A stretch of 36,946 nucleotides of DNA from an uncultured Acidimicrobiales bacterium (GTDB lineage Bacteria; Actinomycetota; Acidimicrobiia; Acidimicrobiales; SZUA-35), in the NCBI GenBank assembly GCA_938021675.1, contig CALIFY010000017.1, forward strand, positions 1 to 36,946. Reading direction: 5' to 3'. Positions 22,056 through 31,640 of this stretch are shown here, one piece after another (positions within the stretch are counted from its first letter, which is position 1; each line of letters opens with the position of its first letter). The notes below the pieces were generated by a model, which saw only the letters and a list, made by a program, of their open reading frames with translations, did no database searches and had not been told where the DNA came from. A program made the translations under genes and the position numbers.

Positions 22056-24776
22056 TTGGCCGACTCGAGCAACCAAGAAGCAGACAACACCGCGCCTGAG
22101 ACGCGACCAATCGAGGGCACCATCAAACACGCATCCGACGCCATGGATGAACCTTCAGGTGAGGGAGTCGAGACCTTGGACACCTCCGGCCAACCGCCCA
22201 AGGCGCAAACCGAGGATGAGACTCCCGGGTCGGCGGAACCGCTCGACAACTCGGCCGAGCCGGTCTTAAAACCTACAGATCCGGCCACGGAAGACCCCAC
22301 CGAACCGGAACCGGCGGACAGCACCGAGCCGGCCGCCGAAAACACCACCGAACCAGCACCAGAGCCAGAAGACGGCACCGATCCGGCCGCCGAAAACACC
22401 ACCGAACCAGCACCAGAAGACAGTACCGATCCGGCGAAGGCGCCAAGTTACAACGAAGCTCGCAGTGCCGTCGACGAGCTGCTGGCCGAGCTCCTCGTCG
22501 ACGAACCGGCGGGCGAGTCGACCTCGGAGAAACCCGAGGCAGTCAAGACAACAGAGCTTCCGCGGCAGGCGACGGGTGCGGAGTCCGAGCCGGACAGTGG
22601 TTTGAATGACATCACGCGCCCTCACCCGGCGCCGCCTCCGCCTCCGAGCGGCCCGGAACCCGCCCCACCACCAGCCACGGACGACAAGACCGAAACCGAT
22701 GGACAACCAGGGCCTCGGATCGGCACGGATGCGACGGCGACGGACACACGGCCCGACGCTCAACCTTCAGGTTCGGACCCGACCGCCAAGACCGACACCA
22801 CAGAACCAACAACCACCAACCAACCACCACCCCCCGACCCGAACACCACAAAACCAACAACCACCGACCAACCCGCAACTCCGGGCCCGACCACCAAGAC
22901 CGACACCACAAAACAAACAACCACCGATCAACCCGCAACTCCGAAGACGCCTTCACCCCCGGGGTCGGATACCGCACAACCGGAGGCCAAGGCGATCGAG
23001 GCCAAGCCGGACAGGCGGCCGGTGCCTCGAGCGCTCGTTGTACTGCTCGGCACCGTGGTCATTGCGATCGCCCTGTTGGTCATCGCCTCCACCATCGACA
23101 CCGCCCGGCACGCCGGCCAGGCCATGCGAAACGTCTACATCGGCGCAACCGATGTCAGCGGCCTCGATCGCGGCCAGATCGACGCCATCCTCGACCAGCG
23201 AACCGACGAACTCAGCTCCCTGCCCCTCGTCGTCACCGTCGGCGAGTCAGAGATCACAACCGACCCGCTGGCCCTCGGCGTTCGTCTGGACAACGACTAC
23301 ATGGCGGACCAGGCCCTGTCGGCTCACCGGGAAGGCCTGCTCGTCGCTCGACCGTTCACCTGGTTTGCCGGTCTGTTCAACCGGCAAACCGTGCAGAATC
23401 GATACGCAGTGGATGGCGACGCGGCCACCGAGGCAGCCAGCGAACTGATCGTTTCCGAGCTCAACCCGGCGGTTGAACCCGAGATGCTGCTCCGGGGCGA
23501 GGAGTTGGTCGTCACCCCCGGCGCCGCTGGAATTACGATCGACGGGAACGAGTTGATCGACCTTCTACCCGCAGCCGTCGAATCGGGTGATCCGTACCGG
23601 TTGGAGCTTGAGGAGATCCAGGCCGAACCGATACTCGATACCGATGCTGTCCAGGCCGTGGCCGATGAGATCAACGACCAAACCAAACAATCGGTAGCCG
23701 TCCAGGTGTTGGACAAAGAAGTCGAGATCGAACCGGCTCTCATGAGATCGTGGGCGACGTTGATCGAGGAACCCGGCGAAAACGGGGACGACGGGTCCGA
23801 TTCCGAACGGCAACTGGGCTGGACGATCGAAGACGAAGATGTACTGGAAGACCTCAAGCCGTTGTTCCCCAGCCTCGGCGAGGAAGATCAGCAGGCCAAG
23901 TTCCGAATCGTCAACGCCGAGCCGCTTATCGTCCCCGCCTCCGAGACCGTGATCTGCTGCGCCGAAGGCGTCGCCGAGGACGTACTCGATGTCCTGGGTC
24001 AACCGGTCACCGCGACCCCGGACGAGGATGATGAGGGCGAAGAGTCGACCGACGAAGAAGTTGAGCTTCGGACCGTACGACTACAGCCGATCGTGACCGA
24101 CAAGGATGAGGGCGTAGCGGAGCTGGAGTCGCTCGGAATCATCGAGGAAGTGAGCAGCTTCACCACCGAACATGCGTGCTGCGAAGGTCGTGTTACCAAT
24201 ATTCAACGCTTCGCCGACCTGACCCAAGGCGTCATCATCCGGCCCGGTGAGGAATTCTCGCTGAACGGTCATGTCGGCGAGCGGACGAGAGCGAAAGGGT
24301 TCGTAGCCGCCGGAGCGATCGCCCAAGGAAACTTCGAAGATCAGGTCGGCGGCGGAATCAGCCAGTACGCCACGACGTTCTTCAATGCCAGCTTCTTCGC
24401 CGGTATCGAATTCATCGAGTATCAGTCACACTCGATCTACATCTCTCGCTACCCGCGGGGCCGTGAAGCGACGATCTCCTGGCGCAAGCCGGACCTTCGG
24501 GTCAAGAACGACACCGATTACGGCATTCTGGTTTGGAACGACTACACCCCCACCTCGATAACGGTGACGTTCTACTCGACCAAACACCGCGAGGTTGTGG
24601 CCCTCGACCGTCGGCGATCTTCGGACCGTCAATGCCGCATCGATATCACGCCCCGGCTCATCACGTTCGAGGACGGCTCCGAGAACGAGGACTCTGTTTT
24701 CGCGGCATATCGGCCCGATGAGGGCCTCGACTGCAACGGCAACCCGACAACTCCACCGGACGAACCAGAGGGCTGA
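22056..24776 (+). CDS. VanW-family membrane protein with YoaR-like domain and long disordered N-terminus
   Basis: A 906-aa protein. TTG 22056 is preceded by GAGGG at 7-nt spacing, which decides this start over the ATG at 22143. Residues 1-320 are low-complexity Pro/Thr/Glu/Asp-rich with internal repeats and would lie in the cytoplasm. One TM helix follows at about 324-346 ('ALVVLLGTVVIAIALLVIASTI'). Outside come YoaR-type, peptidoglycan-binding-like modules (about 360-480 and 500-660) with an acidic insert (near 650-670), and a VanW domain (about 700-830) with 'CCEGRVTNIQRFADLTQGVIIRPGEEFSLN' and 'GGGISQYATTFFNASFFAG'. VanW proteins sit at the cell wall; their biochemistry is unresolved. The N-terminal length is far above the usual size. 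Confidence 0.87.
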   Translation: MADSSNQEADNTAPETRPIEGTIKHASDAMDEPSGEGVETLDTSGQPPKAQTEDETPGSAEPLDNSAEPVLKPTDPATEDPTEPEPADSTEPAAENTTEPAPEPEDGTDPAAENTTEPAPEDSTDPAKAPSYNEARSAVDELLAELLVDEPAGESTSEKPEAVKTTELPRQATGAESEPDSGLNDITRPHPAPPPPPSGPEPAPPPATDDKTETDGQPGPRIGTDATATDTRPDAQPSGSDPTAKTDTTEPTTTNQPPPPDPNTTKPTTTDQPATPGPTTKTDTTKQTTTDQPATPKTPSPPGSDTAQPEAKAIEAKPDRRPVPRALVVLLGTVVIAIALLVIASTIDTARHAGQAMRNVYIGATDVSGLDRGQIDAILDQRTDELSSLPLVVTVGESEITTDPLALGVRLDNDYMADQALSAHREGLLVARPFTWFAGLFNRQTVQNRYAVDGDAATEAASELIVSELNPAVEPEMLLRGEELVVTPGAAGITIDGNELIDLLPAAVESGDPYRLELEEIQAEPILDTDAVQAVADEINDQTKQSVAVQVLDKEVEIEPALMRSWATLIEEPGENGDDGSDSERQLGWTIEDEDVLEDLKPLFPSLGEEDQQAKFRIVNAEPLIVPASETVICCAEGVAEDVLDVLGQPVTATPDEDDEGEESTDEEVELRTVRLQPIVTDKDEGVAELESLGIIEEVSSFTTEHACCEGRVTNIQRFADLTQGVIIRPGEEFSLNGHVGERTRAKGFVAAGAIAQGNFEDQVGGGISQYATTFFNASFFAGIEFIEYQSHSIYISRYPRGREATISWRKPDLRVKNDTDYGILVWNDYTPTSITVTFYSTKHREVVALDRRRSSDRQCRIDITPRLITFEDGSENEDSVFAAYRPDEGLDCNGNPTTPPDEPEG
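22321..22435. repeat. Tandem coding repeat in the VanW N-terminus (first block)
   Basis: A 54-bp unit (22321-22374) and a near-identical 48-bp unit (22375-22422), with a third partial copy. They encode E/DPAAENTTEPAPE-type segments. The size difference is one 6-bp (Pro-Glu) indel. Confidence 0.8.
22777..22943. repeat. Tandem coding repeat in the VanW N-terminus (second block)
   Basis: Three diverged units of about 48-60 bp with the shared core ACCACAAAACCAACAACCAC. They encode Thr/Pro/Lys-rich segments of the K-T-D-T-T-x-x-T-T-T-D-Q-P type. All length changes are multiples of three. Confidence 0.75.
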
Positions 24777-24836
24777 AGTAGACGTTCTAGCTCATCGTCC
24801 ATGGTCTCGACCTAACAGACCACCGGTGGTAGCGAA

Positions 24837-24842
24837 TACCCT
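24837..24842 (+). promoter_or_regulatory. Putative -10 box of a leaderless transcript (GGR-family gene)
   Basis: TACCCT (TAnnnT) ends 6 nt before GTG 24849, with no Shine-Dalgarno in between. Confidence 0.4.
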
Positions 24843-24848
24843 CACCTT

Positions 24849-26126
24849 GTGAATCCGGATCTACCTAGGCGAGTGACGACCGATCTGGTCATTGTCGGCG
24901 GCGGCCCGGCCGGATCGGCGGCCGCCATCGAGGCCAGCCGAGCAGGCCTCGAAACCGTAGTGATCGACAAGTCGACCTTCCCCCGCGACAAATGCTGCGG
25001 CGATGGTCTCACCACTAGCGCCCTGCGACACCTCGACGACCTCGGCTTCGATCCGGCTGCGGTGCCCAGCTGGCGGTCGATCGTCGACGTTCGGGTCCGC
25101 AGCCCCCGTGGTCGAGAGGTCGTATTCCCACTCCCCCGCCTCGACGGCCGACCCGCCGGCGGTTTGTTCGCCGCCGTCGCCCGACGGTCCGAACTCGACA
25201 TCGCCATGCTCGAAATGGCTCGCCAGGCGGGCACCACGGTGTTCGAAGGGTACGAACTGACGACGCTCTCGCAGTCGAGCCATGGTGTAGCCATCGAGGC
25301 GGCTGGGAGACAGGGCCTCCTGTCCATCGAGGCCCGGTACATCATCGGGGCCGACGGCATGTGGTCGACCACTCGCAAACTGGCCGGCATCGACACCACC
25401 GGCTATCGGGGCGATTGGCACGGTTTCCGCCAGTATTTCGACGGGGTGACCGGCGCCGCGGCCCGGGAGCTACTCATCTGGTTCGAGCCCGACCTGCTTC
25501 CGGGCTACGTGTGGGCGTTCCCGGTTGACGAGAACTCGGCGAACGTGGGGTTCGGTATCGTGCGACGAGCGGGCATCAGCGTGCAGTTCATGAAAGAGCG
25601 GTGGCTCGACGTGCTGCAACGACCTCACATTCGGGACGCCCTCGGATCGACCGCGACGCCGGAAGCGCCTCATAGAGCGTGGCCGATCCCCGCCCGACTT
25701 GGCGACATACCGTCCGTGGTCGGTCGCACCATCCTCGTCGGCGATGCTGCGGGAGCAACCGACCCCATGACCGGCGAGGGCATCGGCCAGGCCATCGAAA
25801 CCGGCCGGTTGGCCGCGACCGCCATCGCCGATGCCGGTTTCGACCGGCCGACCGAAGCTGGTCGGCACTACCGGTCCGAGTTGGAGCGGTCAATGGTACG
25901 AGACCACCGATTGGCCGGCCGTCTGTCGTCGGTCCTTTCAAAGCCGCGTGGTGCCGATACCGCGATCGCCGTCGCCGGCGCCTCCGATTGGACAAGGCGC
26001 AACTTCGCTCGCTGGTTGTTCGAGGACTATCCTCGGGCTGCCCTTTTCACACCGCACCGCTGGCGCCGGCGACTATTCACCAGCCGAGGCGCCTTCACCG
26101 ACCACGCCGAGGCAGACGCCGCCTAG
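24849..26126 (+). CDS. Geranylgeranyl-reductase-family FAD oxidoreductase (MenJ-like)
   Basis: A 425-aa flavoprotein. The dinucleotide-binding fold is at the N-terminus ('DLVIVGGGPAGSAAAIEASRAGLETVVIDK', about 12-41). It is followed by the family motif 'DKCCGDGLTTSAL' (about 46-58), 'YIIGADGMWSTTRKLAG' (about 160-176) and the second FAD motif 'ILVGDAAGATDPMTGEGIGQAIETGRLAA' (about 296-324). Members saturate isoprenoid double bonds; in actinobacteria MenJ partly reduces the menaquinone side chain, and others act on lipid-linked polyprenols. GTG 24849 fits the family N-terminus and a leaderless promoter. It is followed by the CapA gene after 41 bp. Confidence 0.86.
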   Translation: MNPDLPRRVTTDLVIVGGGPAGSAAAIEASRAGLETVVIDKSTFPRDKCCGDGLTTSALRHLDDLGFDPAAVPSWRSIVDVRVRSPRGREVVFPLPRLDGRPAGGLFAAVARRSELDIAMLEMARQAGTTVFEGYELTTLSQSSHGVAIEAAGRQGLLSIEARYIIGADGMWSTTRKLAGIDTTGYRGDWHGFRQYFDGVTGAAARELLIWFEPDLLPGYVWAFPVDENSANVGFGIVRRAGISVQFMKERWLDVLQRPHIRDALGSTATPEAPHRAWPIPARLGDIPSVVGRTILVGDAAGATDPMTGEGIGQAIETGRLAATAIADAGFDRPTEAGRHYRSELERSMVRDHRLAGRLSSVLSKPRGADTAIAVAGASDWTRRNFARWLFEDYPRAALFTPHRWRRRLFTSRGAFTDHAEADAA

Positions 26127-26167
26127 CGTTCAGGTCGCAACGGTGACCACGATCAAACCCGGCGAGG

Positions 26168-27361
26168 GTGGATCCCGAGAGGATCGTCAAGCCTGCGCCA
26201 CCCAGACGACTATTTCCACTACTTTCGTGGGTCTTGATCGGCTTTTACCAACGGGCTACGACGGCTATTGCGCTTCTATTCGTCGCTGGAACGGTGCTGA
26301 TAGCCATTTCCAATGATCGTCAATCCAGCACTATTGATGAACAACCAAGCGATGAACAAGCGACAATAAACCCGATGGGCGTCGACTCACCGACAGCGGG
26401 GTCTTTGCCTGCGGCGACCCCGACCGACGAGCGTCCGACTAGACCGGTGACCATCGCCTTTGGCGGAGACATCCACTTCGAGGGGTTCCTGGCCGAACGC
26501 TTGGCCGACGACCAACCCACGATGCTCGACCCGATTGCCGATCTGATGGCCGACGCCGACCTTGCGATCGCCAACCTTGAGACGGCGGTGACCGATCGCG
26601 GGCAACCGTCGGACAAAGCGTTCAACTTCCGGGCCGATCCCAAGGCGTTTGAGGCGTTACGCCGAGCCGGTATCGACGTCGTTTCGGTGGCCAACAATCA
26701 CGGGATGGACTACGGACCGGTCGGATTACAAGACACTCTCACTGCCGCAGCCGACGCCGATTTCCCACTCGTCGGCGGCGGCGGCGACGCCGATGCGGCC
26801 TACACTCCGTGGACCACGGCCATCGACGGCACAACGATCGCCGTCATCGGCGCAACCCAGGTCCTCGACAGCAACCTGCAGGCCCAATGGACGGCCACCG
26901 AAGGCCAACCGGGGTTGGCATCGGCCAAAGACGTCGACCGGCTGGTCGCCACGGTCGCGGGAGCGACCGTCGATCACGACATCGTCATCGCCTTCCTGCA
27001 TTGGGGTGTCGAAGGAGAGACCTGCCCGACAGCAGACCAAACTTCCTTGGCCGACGAGCTGATAGCGGCCGGCGCCAAGATCGTCGTCGGCGCCCATGCC
27101 CACCGCGTTCAGGGGGGAGGCGTCAAAGACGGTGCGGTCGTCCACTATGGCCTCGGCAACTTTGTGTTCTACCGCCTCGATGGGACGGGCACCGAATCCG
27201 GCGTATTGACGATAACCGTCATCGGCGATCAGATACTCGGCTACGAATGGACACCGGCCCGTCTCGTGTCCGGCGTGGCCACCAAGACCGATGATCCCGG
27301 CGAGGCCGACGCATGGGAGGACCGGCGTTTCTGCACCGACCTGACCGCAACGATTCCGTAG
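26168..27361 (+). CDS. CapA-like metallophosphatase (poly-gamma-glutamate synthesis family), membrane anchored
   Basis: A 397-aa protein. An N-terminal TM anchor (about 30-47) is followed by a Thr/Pro linker and a PGA_cap metallophosphoesterase-fold domain (about 92-380). Visible motifs are 'TIAFGGDIHFEGF', 'DLAIANLETAVTD', 'VVSVANNHGMDYG', 'IVIAFLHWGVEGE', 'IVVGAHAHRVQGGG' and 'VHYGLGNFVF', with metal-binding Asp, Asn and His residues in the expected order. CapA of Bacillus belongs to the poly-gamma-glutamate capsule system, but most actinobacterial relatives occur without the synthase genes, as here, and their substrate is unknown. The GTG 26168 start is inferred; no ribosome site is evident. 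Confidence 0.85.
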   Translation: MDPERIVKPAPPRRLFPLLSWVLIGFYQRATTAIALLFVAGTVLIAISNDRQSSTIDEQPSDEQATINPMGVDSPTAGSLPAATPTDERPTRPVTIAFGGDIHFEGFLAERLADDQPTMLDPIADLMADADLAIANLETAVTDRGQPSDKAFNFRADPKAFEALRRAGIDVVSVANNHGMDYGPVGLQDTLTAAADADFPLVGGGGDADAAYTPWTTAIDGTTIAVIGATQVLDSNLQAQWTATEGQPGLASAKDVDRLVATVAGATVDHDIVIAFLHWGVEGETCPTADQTSLADELIAAGAKIVVGAHAHRVQGGGVKDGAVVHYGLGNFVFYRLDGTGTESGVLTITVIGDQILGYEWTPARLVSGVATKTDDPGEADAWEDRRFCTDLTATIP

Positions 27362-27390
27362 CGCGCCAAGCGGTCTTCGGTTGATCCGGT

Positions 27391-27429
27391 CGGCGCACCT
27401 GCCCATCGCGTTCAGGCCGGAGGCGTCAG
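27391..27429. repeat. Diverged 39-bp copy of a capA internal segment
   Basis: Bases 27391-27429 match 27088-27126 inside the CapA gene (the H-A-H-R-V-Q-G-G region) with about six mismatches over 39 bp. The copy sits between the convergent capA and pyc genes and overlaps the pyc stop codon. Confidence 0.6.
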
Positions 27430-30400
27430 CCGGTTGTTGTTGATAGAGGTGGGGGTGCGAGAACGACGACCAGATCGCCTGGCTCAACCGAGCCGACCAT
27501 CGGCCCGCCGAGACGTTCGACAACTCCGTCGATCGGCGCCGAAATCACCGACTCCATCTTCATGGCCTCGATCACCGCCACCGGTTGGTTGGCGGCAACT
27601 CGGTCTCCGGGCGACACCTGAACGGTGACAATTCCGGTGAACGGCGCGGCGACATGGCCGGGGTTGGTCGGATCGGCCTGCTCGGTTCCAGCGATGGTCG
27701 CGACGTCGGCCGATCGATCGATGACATCGAGCGGTCGTAACTGCCCGTTGAGCCGGAATACGACCCGCCGGACGCCTTTGTCGTCCGCTTCGCCGACGGC
27801 GTCAAGCCCGACGAGCAGCCGCACGCCGCGTTCCAGTTCGATCGGGGCGTCGTATTCGCCGACGTGGATCCCGTACAGGAACATTCGGGTCGGCAAAAGC
27901 GAGAGATCACCGTATGCCTGTCGGTGTTCCAAATACTCGGCCGACGGTCGTGGAAACAACAGCCGGGACAAGGTGGCTCGAACCGTGGTCGGGTCATCGC
28001 TTTCGAGCGCCGTGCGGTCGTCGGGCGTCAGCTCGACCGGACCCCGCGCCGGTCTCCGACCCTGCAGTGCCTCGGTCCGGAACGGCTCCGGGAATCCACC
28101 GGCCGGTTCGCCAAGCTCGCCGTGCAGGAACCCGATGACGCTGTCCGGAAGGTCGGCCGACGCTGGGTCGGCGGCCAATTCGTCGACGCTGGTTCCGGTC
28201 GCCGCCAGCTGGAGCGCCAGGTCGCCGACCACTTTCGACGTCGGCGTGACCTTGACGATCCGTCCCAGCATTCGATCGGATGCGGCATAGAGACGCTCGA
28301 TGAGTTCGAACTTTTCACCGAGGCCGACAGCGATCGCTTGTTGGCGAAGGTTTGACAGCTGGCCACCGGGAATCTCATGGTGATACACGCTGCCGGTCGG
28401 GCTGCGAAGCCCGGCCTCAAACGGCCGGTAGAGCCGACGGACCGCTTCCCAATACGGTTCCATGGCACTTATCGCCGAGAGGTCGAGACCGGTGTCTCGC
28501 TCCGAGTGAGCGAATGCCGCCACGATGGCCGGCAATGACGGCTGTGAGGTCATGCCGGAAAGTGGCGCTGCCGCGCCATCGACCGCGTCGACTCCAGCCT
28601 CAGCTGCCGCCAGGTAGGTAGCTAGCTGACCGCCTGCGGTGTCGTGGGTGTGGAGATGAACCGGAGCGTCGAACCGATCGCGCAAGGCGGTGACGAGCGT
28701 CGCTGCCGCTGGTGCCCGAAGAAGGCCTGCCATGTCTTTGACACACAGCACGTGGGCGCCGCTCTCCACCAATTCTTCGGCGATGCGCAGGTAGTAGTCG
28801 AGGGTGTAAATCGTTTCGGCTGGGTTCGAGAGGTCGCCTGAATAGCAGAGCGTTCCTTCGACGAGGCCATCGACATCGAGAGCGGCTTCTATGGCCGGCC
28901 TCATCTGGTCAATGTTGTTCAGGGCATCGAATACCCGAAAAACATCGACGCCGGTACGGCGGGCTTCGGACACGAATCGCTGCGCCACCCGGTCGGGGTA
29001 CGCGGTGTATCCGACCGTGTTGCGCCCTCGAAGCAGCATCTGGAGGCACACGCCGGGAGCCGCTTCGCGCAGCCGTTCAAGCCGCTCCCACGGGTCCTCG
29101 TGTAGGAAACGAAGCGCAACATCGTAGGTCGCCCCACCCCAACACTCGAGGCTTAGCAGTTCCGGGTTGCCGGCGGCGACGAAACCAGCGCCGGCCACAA
29201 GGTCGGCGGTCCTGACCCTGGTAGCGAGTATCGACTGGTGGGCATCCCGCATCGTCGTGTCGGTAACGAGGAGCGCCGATTGCTCTCTCATCCAGCTGGC
29301 GAACCCGGCTGGTCCAAGCTCGTCAAGACGTTGTTTCGTGCCGACCATCGGCCCAGACGGCGCTTCCGGCAGCTTCGCTCTCGGATCTTCGATGCTGGGG
29401 GCATCGCCGTTCGGGCGGTTGACCGTCACCTCGCCCAACCAGCGAAGAAGCTTGGTGGCTCGATCCGAACTGACGACGCCCTCGGCCAGCTCTGGCCGTT
29501 CATCGACAAACGAGGTCGTGACACCGCCTGCTTCGAACTGCGGATCGTGGAGCAGGGCCTGTAGGAAACCGATGTTGGTCATTGGCCCTCTGACCCGGAA
29601 CTCGGCAAGGGATCGCCGGGCCCTGGCCAGCGCAATCTCAAACGTCGCCCCTCGACACGTGAGCTTTGTCAGCATCGAGTCGAAGTATGGGGTGACTTCC
29701 GCTCCCTGGTACCCACCGCCTCCATCGAGGCGGACCCCGGCGCCACCGGGATCACGATAGGCAAGAATACGACCGGTATCGGGCCGGAATCCGTTTGACG
29801 GATCCTCGGTGGTGATCCGGCATTGGAGCGCCGCTCCCCGTTGTTCGATGCCGGCCTGCTCCATGCCCAGTTCGCTCAGCGTTCGACCTGACGCCACCTG
29901 TAGTTGGGTGCGGACGATGTCGATATCGGTCGTTTCCTCGGTGATCGTGTGTTCGACCTGGATCCGAGGGTTCATCTCGATGAATACGAACCGACTGTCG
30001 TTGTCGCTCCCGACCCCCGGGTTGGTTCCGACCAGGAACTCGACGGTACCGGCGTTGACGTAGCCGATATGTCGGCCGAAGCTGACCGCCGACTCACAGA
30101 TCCGATCGCGGAGTTCAACGTCGAGCTTTGGGGCGGGGGCGATCTCGACCACTTTTTGATGTCGCCGTTGAACCGAGCAGTCTCTCTCGTAGAGATGGAG
30201 GACGTCCGTCCCGTCGGCCAACAGCTGAACTTCGATGTGTCTGGCGTCGATAACCGCCTGTTCCAGAAACACGGTCGGGTCACCGAACGCCGACGCGGCC
30301 TCTCGACGTGCGGCGTCGACCGCTGCGGGCAGGTCGGCTTCAGTGTCGACCCGACGCAACCCTCGACCGCCGCCGCCCGAGGCGGCCTTGACGAATATGG

Positions 30401-30866
30401 GGAACCCGATAGCTTCAGCGGCGTCGACCGCGGTGTCGGCGTGAACTTCGACCGACTGGCTCAACACCGGGACGCCTGCCGCTTCGGCCGCCTGCCGTGC
30501 CGACATCTTGTTTCCGCAAAGCCGAAGCACCGATGACGGTGGCCCGACGAAGGTCAGGCCGTTCCGTTCGCATGCCTCGGCCAGTTCCGGGTTCTCAGAC
30601 ATGAACCCGTAGCCGGGATGGATGGCGTCGGCGTCGGCATCGAGGGCGGCCTCGATTACCGTTTCGACATCGAGGTAGGGTTTCAGCGGATGACCGGGGG
30701 CTCCCAGCTGGTAGGCCTCGTCTGCCTTCATCCGGTGAAGTGATTGACGGTCCTCCCACGTGTAGACCGCAACGGTCTCGATGTCGAGTTCGTTAGCAGC
30801 CCGGAAAATGCGGATGGCGATCTCTCCCCGGTTTGCAACGAGAAGCTTGGTGATCGGATCTGGCAT
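27426..30866 (-). CDS. pyc: Pyruvate carboxylase (single-chain)
   Basis: A 1146-aa protein, full length for the family, that converts pyruvate and bicarbonate to oxaloacetate with ATP and biotin. Order of domains: biotin carboxylase (about 1-450: 'KLLVANRGEIAIRIFRAA', 'HPGYGFMSENPELAEAC', 'KAASGGGGRGLRRV', 'FIEMNPRIQVEHTITEE'); carboxyltransferase (about 510-800: 'VTDTTMRDAHQSILATRVRT', 'LECWGGATYDVALRFL', 'VKDMAGLL', 'HLHTHDTAGG'); PYC_OADA conserved domain; and C-terminal biotinyl domain with the acceptor Lys in 'VIEAMKMES'. ATG 30866 was chosen over 30938 because GAGGT lies about 8 nt upstream and the family N-terminus starts there. It supplies anaplerotic oxaloacetate. It converges on capA and stands alone. 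Confidence 0.95.
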   Translation of the reverse strand: MPDPITKLLVANRGEIAIRIFRAANELDIETVAVYTWEDRQSLHRMKADEAYQLGAPGHPLKPYLDVETVIEAALDADADAIHPGYGFMSENPELAEACERNGLTFVGPPSSVLRLCGNKMSARQAAEAAGVPVLSQSVEVHADTAVDAAEAIGFPIFVKAASGGGGRGLRRVDTEADLPAAVDAARREAASAFGDPTVFLEQAVIDARHIEVQLLADGTDVLHLYERDCSVQRRHQKVVEIAPAPKLDVELRDRICESAVSFGRHIGYVNAGTVEFLVGTNPGVGSDNDSRFVFIEMNPRIQVEHTITEETTDIDIVRTQLQVASGRTLSELGMEQAGIEQRGAALQCRITTEDPSNGFRPDTGRILAYRDPGGAGVRLDGGGGYQGAEVTPYFDSMLTKLTCRGATFEIALARARRSLAEFRVRGPMTNIGFLQALLHDPQFEAGGVTTSFVDERPELAEGVVSSDRATKLLRWLGEVTVNRPNGDAPSIEDPRAKLPEAPSGPMVGTKQRLDELGPAGFASWMREQSALLVTDTTMRDAHQSILATRVRTADLVAGAGFVAAGNPELLSLECWGGATYDVALRFLHEDPWERLERLREAAPGVCLQMLLRGRNTVGYTAYPDRVAQRFVSEARRTGVDVFRVFDALNNIDQMRPAIEAALDVDGLVEGTLCYSGDLSNPAETIYTLDYYLRIAEELVESGAHVLCVKDMAGLLRAPAAATLVTALRDRFDAPVHLHTHDTAGGQLATYLAAAEAGVDAVDGAAAPLSGMTSQPSLPAIVAAFAHSERDTGLDLSAISAMEPYWEAVRRLYRPFEAGLRSPTGSVYHHEIPGGQLSNLRQQAIAVGLGEKFELIERLYAASDRMLGRIVKVTPTSKVVGDLALQLAATGTSVDELAADPASADLPDSVIGFLHGELGEPAGGFPEPFRTEALQGRRPARGPVELTPDDRTALESDDPTTVRATLSRLLFPRPSAEYLEHRQAYGDLSLLPTRMFLYGIHVGEYDAPIELERGVRLLVGLDAVGEADDKGVRRVVFRLNGQLRPLDVIDRSADVATIAGTEQADPTNPGHVAAPFTGIVTVQVSPGDRVAANQPVAVIEAMKMESVISAPIDGVVERLGGPMVGSVEPGDLVVVLAPPPLSTTTG

Positions 30867-31129
30867 CAGTGCGACCTCGGGGTAGGAGACGAACGGAGTC
30901 AGGGTAGTTGGCCGCCGTGGTGGTTCAAGTTCTAACACAGTGGCAATTACGTTCTTACGTACCCTCCCCTGTCGGCTGCGAAACCGTTGTCGCTAAGGGT
31001 TCCCCGTCGGTATCCGGTCACTTCGTTGAGGCGACCTGCTTCTACGCTCGCTACTCACGTGGCAGCCTTCGGGTCGACACCACCCATCGAAGCAACTCGC
31101 CACGACAGAAGTTCGAGCCGCGTCAGATC

Positions 31130-31594
31130 TTATGGGGTTTTCGGGGAAGCGGACTTTATGAAATAGTGACCGGCATTAGTATCGAAATAGAACTCAAAAC
31201 AATGAGTCTCGTTTCCCGAACTATCCACCCCAATACGGTCGCCATCTTTCCGACATCGCAACGCGTATCCTGTGCCGTAGCCGCCAGTCGATGGCGGCTC
31301 GTCCTCCCAACGTACCCTTACGTGACTAGTCTCTCCGAAGACATCTTTGAGGCGTTCACCGACCTTTTCTTGATCGAAATCACTCTCTATATTGTCAAAT
31401 CTCCCATAGTGCTGAGGTGAATCCTCACTATGGTGAGCGACGATATCTTCGTAGCCAGATTCATAAAGGTAATGAATACTTCCCCCTGACGTCAGAATCG
31501 GAAGGTCGTTGCCGGCGGCCTGGGCAACGGCCGTACCGGCAATCAAACTTGCACCAAGCAACACACCTGTGGCTATCCAATGCGACACTCTCAT
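31130..31594 (-). CDS. Small secreted protein of unknown function
   Basis: A 154-aa protein starting at ATG 31594, which has AGGAGAT at 7-nt spacing, the clearest ribosome site in this part. Residues 1-26 form a Sec signal peptide (basic start MRVSHW, hydrophobic core, cleavage near AVAQA-A). The mature part is acidic and aromatic-rich, begins with a 'GGSIHYLYESGYEDIV' segment, and has two cysteines ('ALRCRKDG' and 'ETHCFEFYF') that could form a disulfide. I recognise no family. Base composition is lower in GC than the neighbours, suggesting later acquisition. A well-formed promoter with direct repeats lies upstream. An upstream in-frame extension to 31831 is rejected because it lacks a ribosome site and family-like sequence. 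Confidence 0.72.
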   Translation of the reverse strand: MRVSHWIATGVLLGASLIAGTAVAQAAGNDLPILTSGGSIHYLYESGYEDIVAHHSEDSPQHYGRFDNIESDFDQEKVGERLKDVFGETSHVRVRWEDEPPSTGGYGTGYALRCRKDGDRIGVDSSGNETHCFEFYFDTNAGHYFIKSASPKTP

Positions 31595-31640
31595 GAGCAC
31601 ATCTCCTACATCGACCTTCTTACACCGACCTGATTTGTAC

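Noticed and set aside
22321-22943. CRISPR-like array
   Set aside because: The repeats are imperfect, in-frame, without unique spacers, and lie inside the VanW coding sequence.
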